The position numbers and the translations under genes are program-made. A DNA stretch of 22,410 nt from an uncultured Oscillospiraceae bacterium. GTDB lineage: Bacteria; Bacillota; Clostridia; Oscillospirales; Oscillospiraceae. The notes beneath the pieces were generated by a model, which was not told where the DNA came from, did no database searches, and saw only the letters and a program-made list of their open reading frames with translations. Of the stretch, positions 21,915-22,410 are shown piece by piece (the stretch's first letter is position 1; every line of letters starts with the position of its first letter). Location: contig CAKUJN010000033.1 of assembly GCA_934661735.1 (NCBI GenBank), positions 1 through 22,410 of the forward strand, written 5' to 3'.

Positions 21915-22110
21915 TCCGGATTCACCGGAACTGCTGTTGAATGCGGTGAGACTGCAACTGTGCCTTCGGCGACCCACTTTTTCTGTCTTGCCAGAAAAAG
22001 TGGGCAAAAAGAGGCGCTGGAGAACGATTTATGGCGCTTACGCGCAGATTCTTTTCAGCGCCCTCTTCGGGCGCAAGGCCAATACTTTTCCGATAGCTTA
22101 TCGTTCTGGC
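21915..22110 (+). repeat. Repeat copy D: hairpin head with type-II tail
   Basis: H0 TCCGG-ATTCA-CCGGA (21915-21929), H1 TGCGGT-GAG-ACTGCA with one G-T wobble (21942-21956), H2 GCC-TTC-GGC (21962-21970), H3 CCCACTTTTTCTG/CAGAAAAAGTGGG (21973-22004), identical to copy A. The tail after GAGGCGCTGG is unlike A and B but related to copy C, sharing the CGCCC/GGGCG hairpin (about 22059-22073) and a GATAGCT-like stretch. Confidence 0.85.
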
Positions 22111-22204
22111 AAGTGTACCACACACAGTCGCGGATAGCTGACATCAGGTTTTGGTTCTGCTCATTTGCGGAATACCCGACCGACTATGGTCATGTACTGT
22201 GTCC

Positions 22205-22231
22205 TGTAGGGGCGGACAGCCCTGTCCGCCC
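22205..22231 (+). repeat. TGTAGGGGCGGAC palindrome
   Basis: GGGGCGGAC, AGCCCT, GTCCGCCC. It lies about 95 bp after copy D and 23 bp before the inverted MITE-like copy. The 22110-22204 stretch between holds nothing recognisable. Confidence 0.75.
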
Positions 22232-22253
22232 TGTTCGTTTCTTTGCATGTGTT

Positions 22254-22346
22254 TGTAGGGGCCGATGCCCACATCGGCCCGCGCAGTACACACCGTTTTA
22301 ACGGAAATCTGCGGTGAATTCGTCGGTTCCCAAACGGGCCGATGTG
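22254..22346 (-). mobile_element. Second, inverted copy of the 108-bp MITE-like unit
   Basis: Aligns with the reverse complement of 3305-3412 through the first palindrome, the core (TTTTAACGGAAAT, GAATTC, GGTTCCCAAACGGGCCGATGT) and part of the last palindrome, which then breaks off at about 22346. The rest to 22410 shows nothing identifiable. Confidence 0.7.
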
Positions 22347-22410
22347 CACCCGCAAGGGGTAGGCCGCATCCGTAGCGCTCCTTCGTCGCTGACGGCTGCG
22401 CTCGCCATCG

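Overview
The window looks like a chromosomal stretch from a GC-rich, anaerobic Gram-positive bacterium of the class Clostridia, most likely an Oscillospirales (Ruminococcaceae/Oscillospiraceae-like) gut organism. The reasons are the gene set (HemZ, RqcP, a SpoVB/YabM-type flippase, a bifunctional Rel, a 4TM KdpD-like kinase), the gene order recalling the Bacillus/Clostridium yabM-yabN-yabO cluster, GC-rich third codon positions and consensus Shine-Dalgarno sites. Genus cannot be settled from the sequence alone. No rRNA, tRNA, CRISPR array, phage gene or transposase gene was seen.

Layout. (1) 1-2900, + strand: the 3' part of a sensor histidine kinase and an HtrA-type membrane-anchored protease, closed by a strong terminator: an envelope-stress pair. 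(2) 2900-3500: a convergent intergenic region filled with repeats. (3) 3500-14843, - strand: a long, tightly packed gene train read from a good promoter upstream of recJ: recJ, rel, dtd, a glyoxalase-II-like hydrolase, hemZ, an MtaD-like deaminase, a SpoVB/MurJ-like flippase, mazG, HU and rqcP. Several joints are ATGA overlaps. The theme is housekeeping and quality control: DNA repair, (p)ppGpp control, D-aminoacyl-tRNA clearance, nucleotide pool cleaning, nucleoid structure and ribosome rescue. (4) 14957-19029, + strand, divergent from recJ: a YkuE-like phosphoesterase, two overlapping EamA transporter paralogues, a small membrane zinc-ribbon protein and an acyl-ACP thioesterase. (5) 19030-19870: a second repeat-filled convergent gap. 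(6) 19870-21785, - strand: a kdpD-kdpE-like two-component operon with its own promoter and an adjoining pair of direct repeats that look like an OmpR-family operator; no kdpFABC is present in the window. (7) 21786-22410: a third repeat cluster running off the window.

The most unusual content is the repeat family in the three gene-free regions. Five copies of a 'head' module each contain consecutive short hairpins (H0-H3). Their stems differ between copies mostly by paired, compensating substitutions. Heads are followed by one of two different tails and are bounded by about 27-bp palindromes beginning TGTAGGGG. A separate 108-bp MITE-like unit, whose terminal inverted repeats are themselves palindromes, occurs twice in opposite orientation about 19 kb apart. 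This suggests a non-autonomous, hairpin-based mobile or structured-RNA family; its mechanism is unknown.
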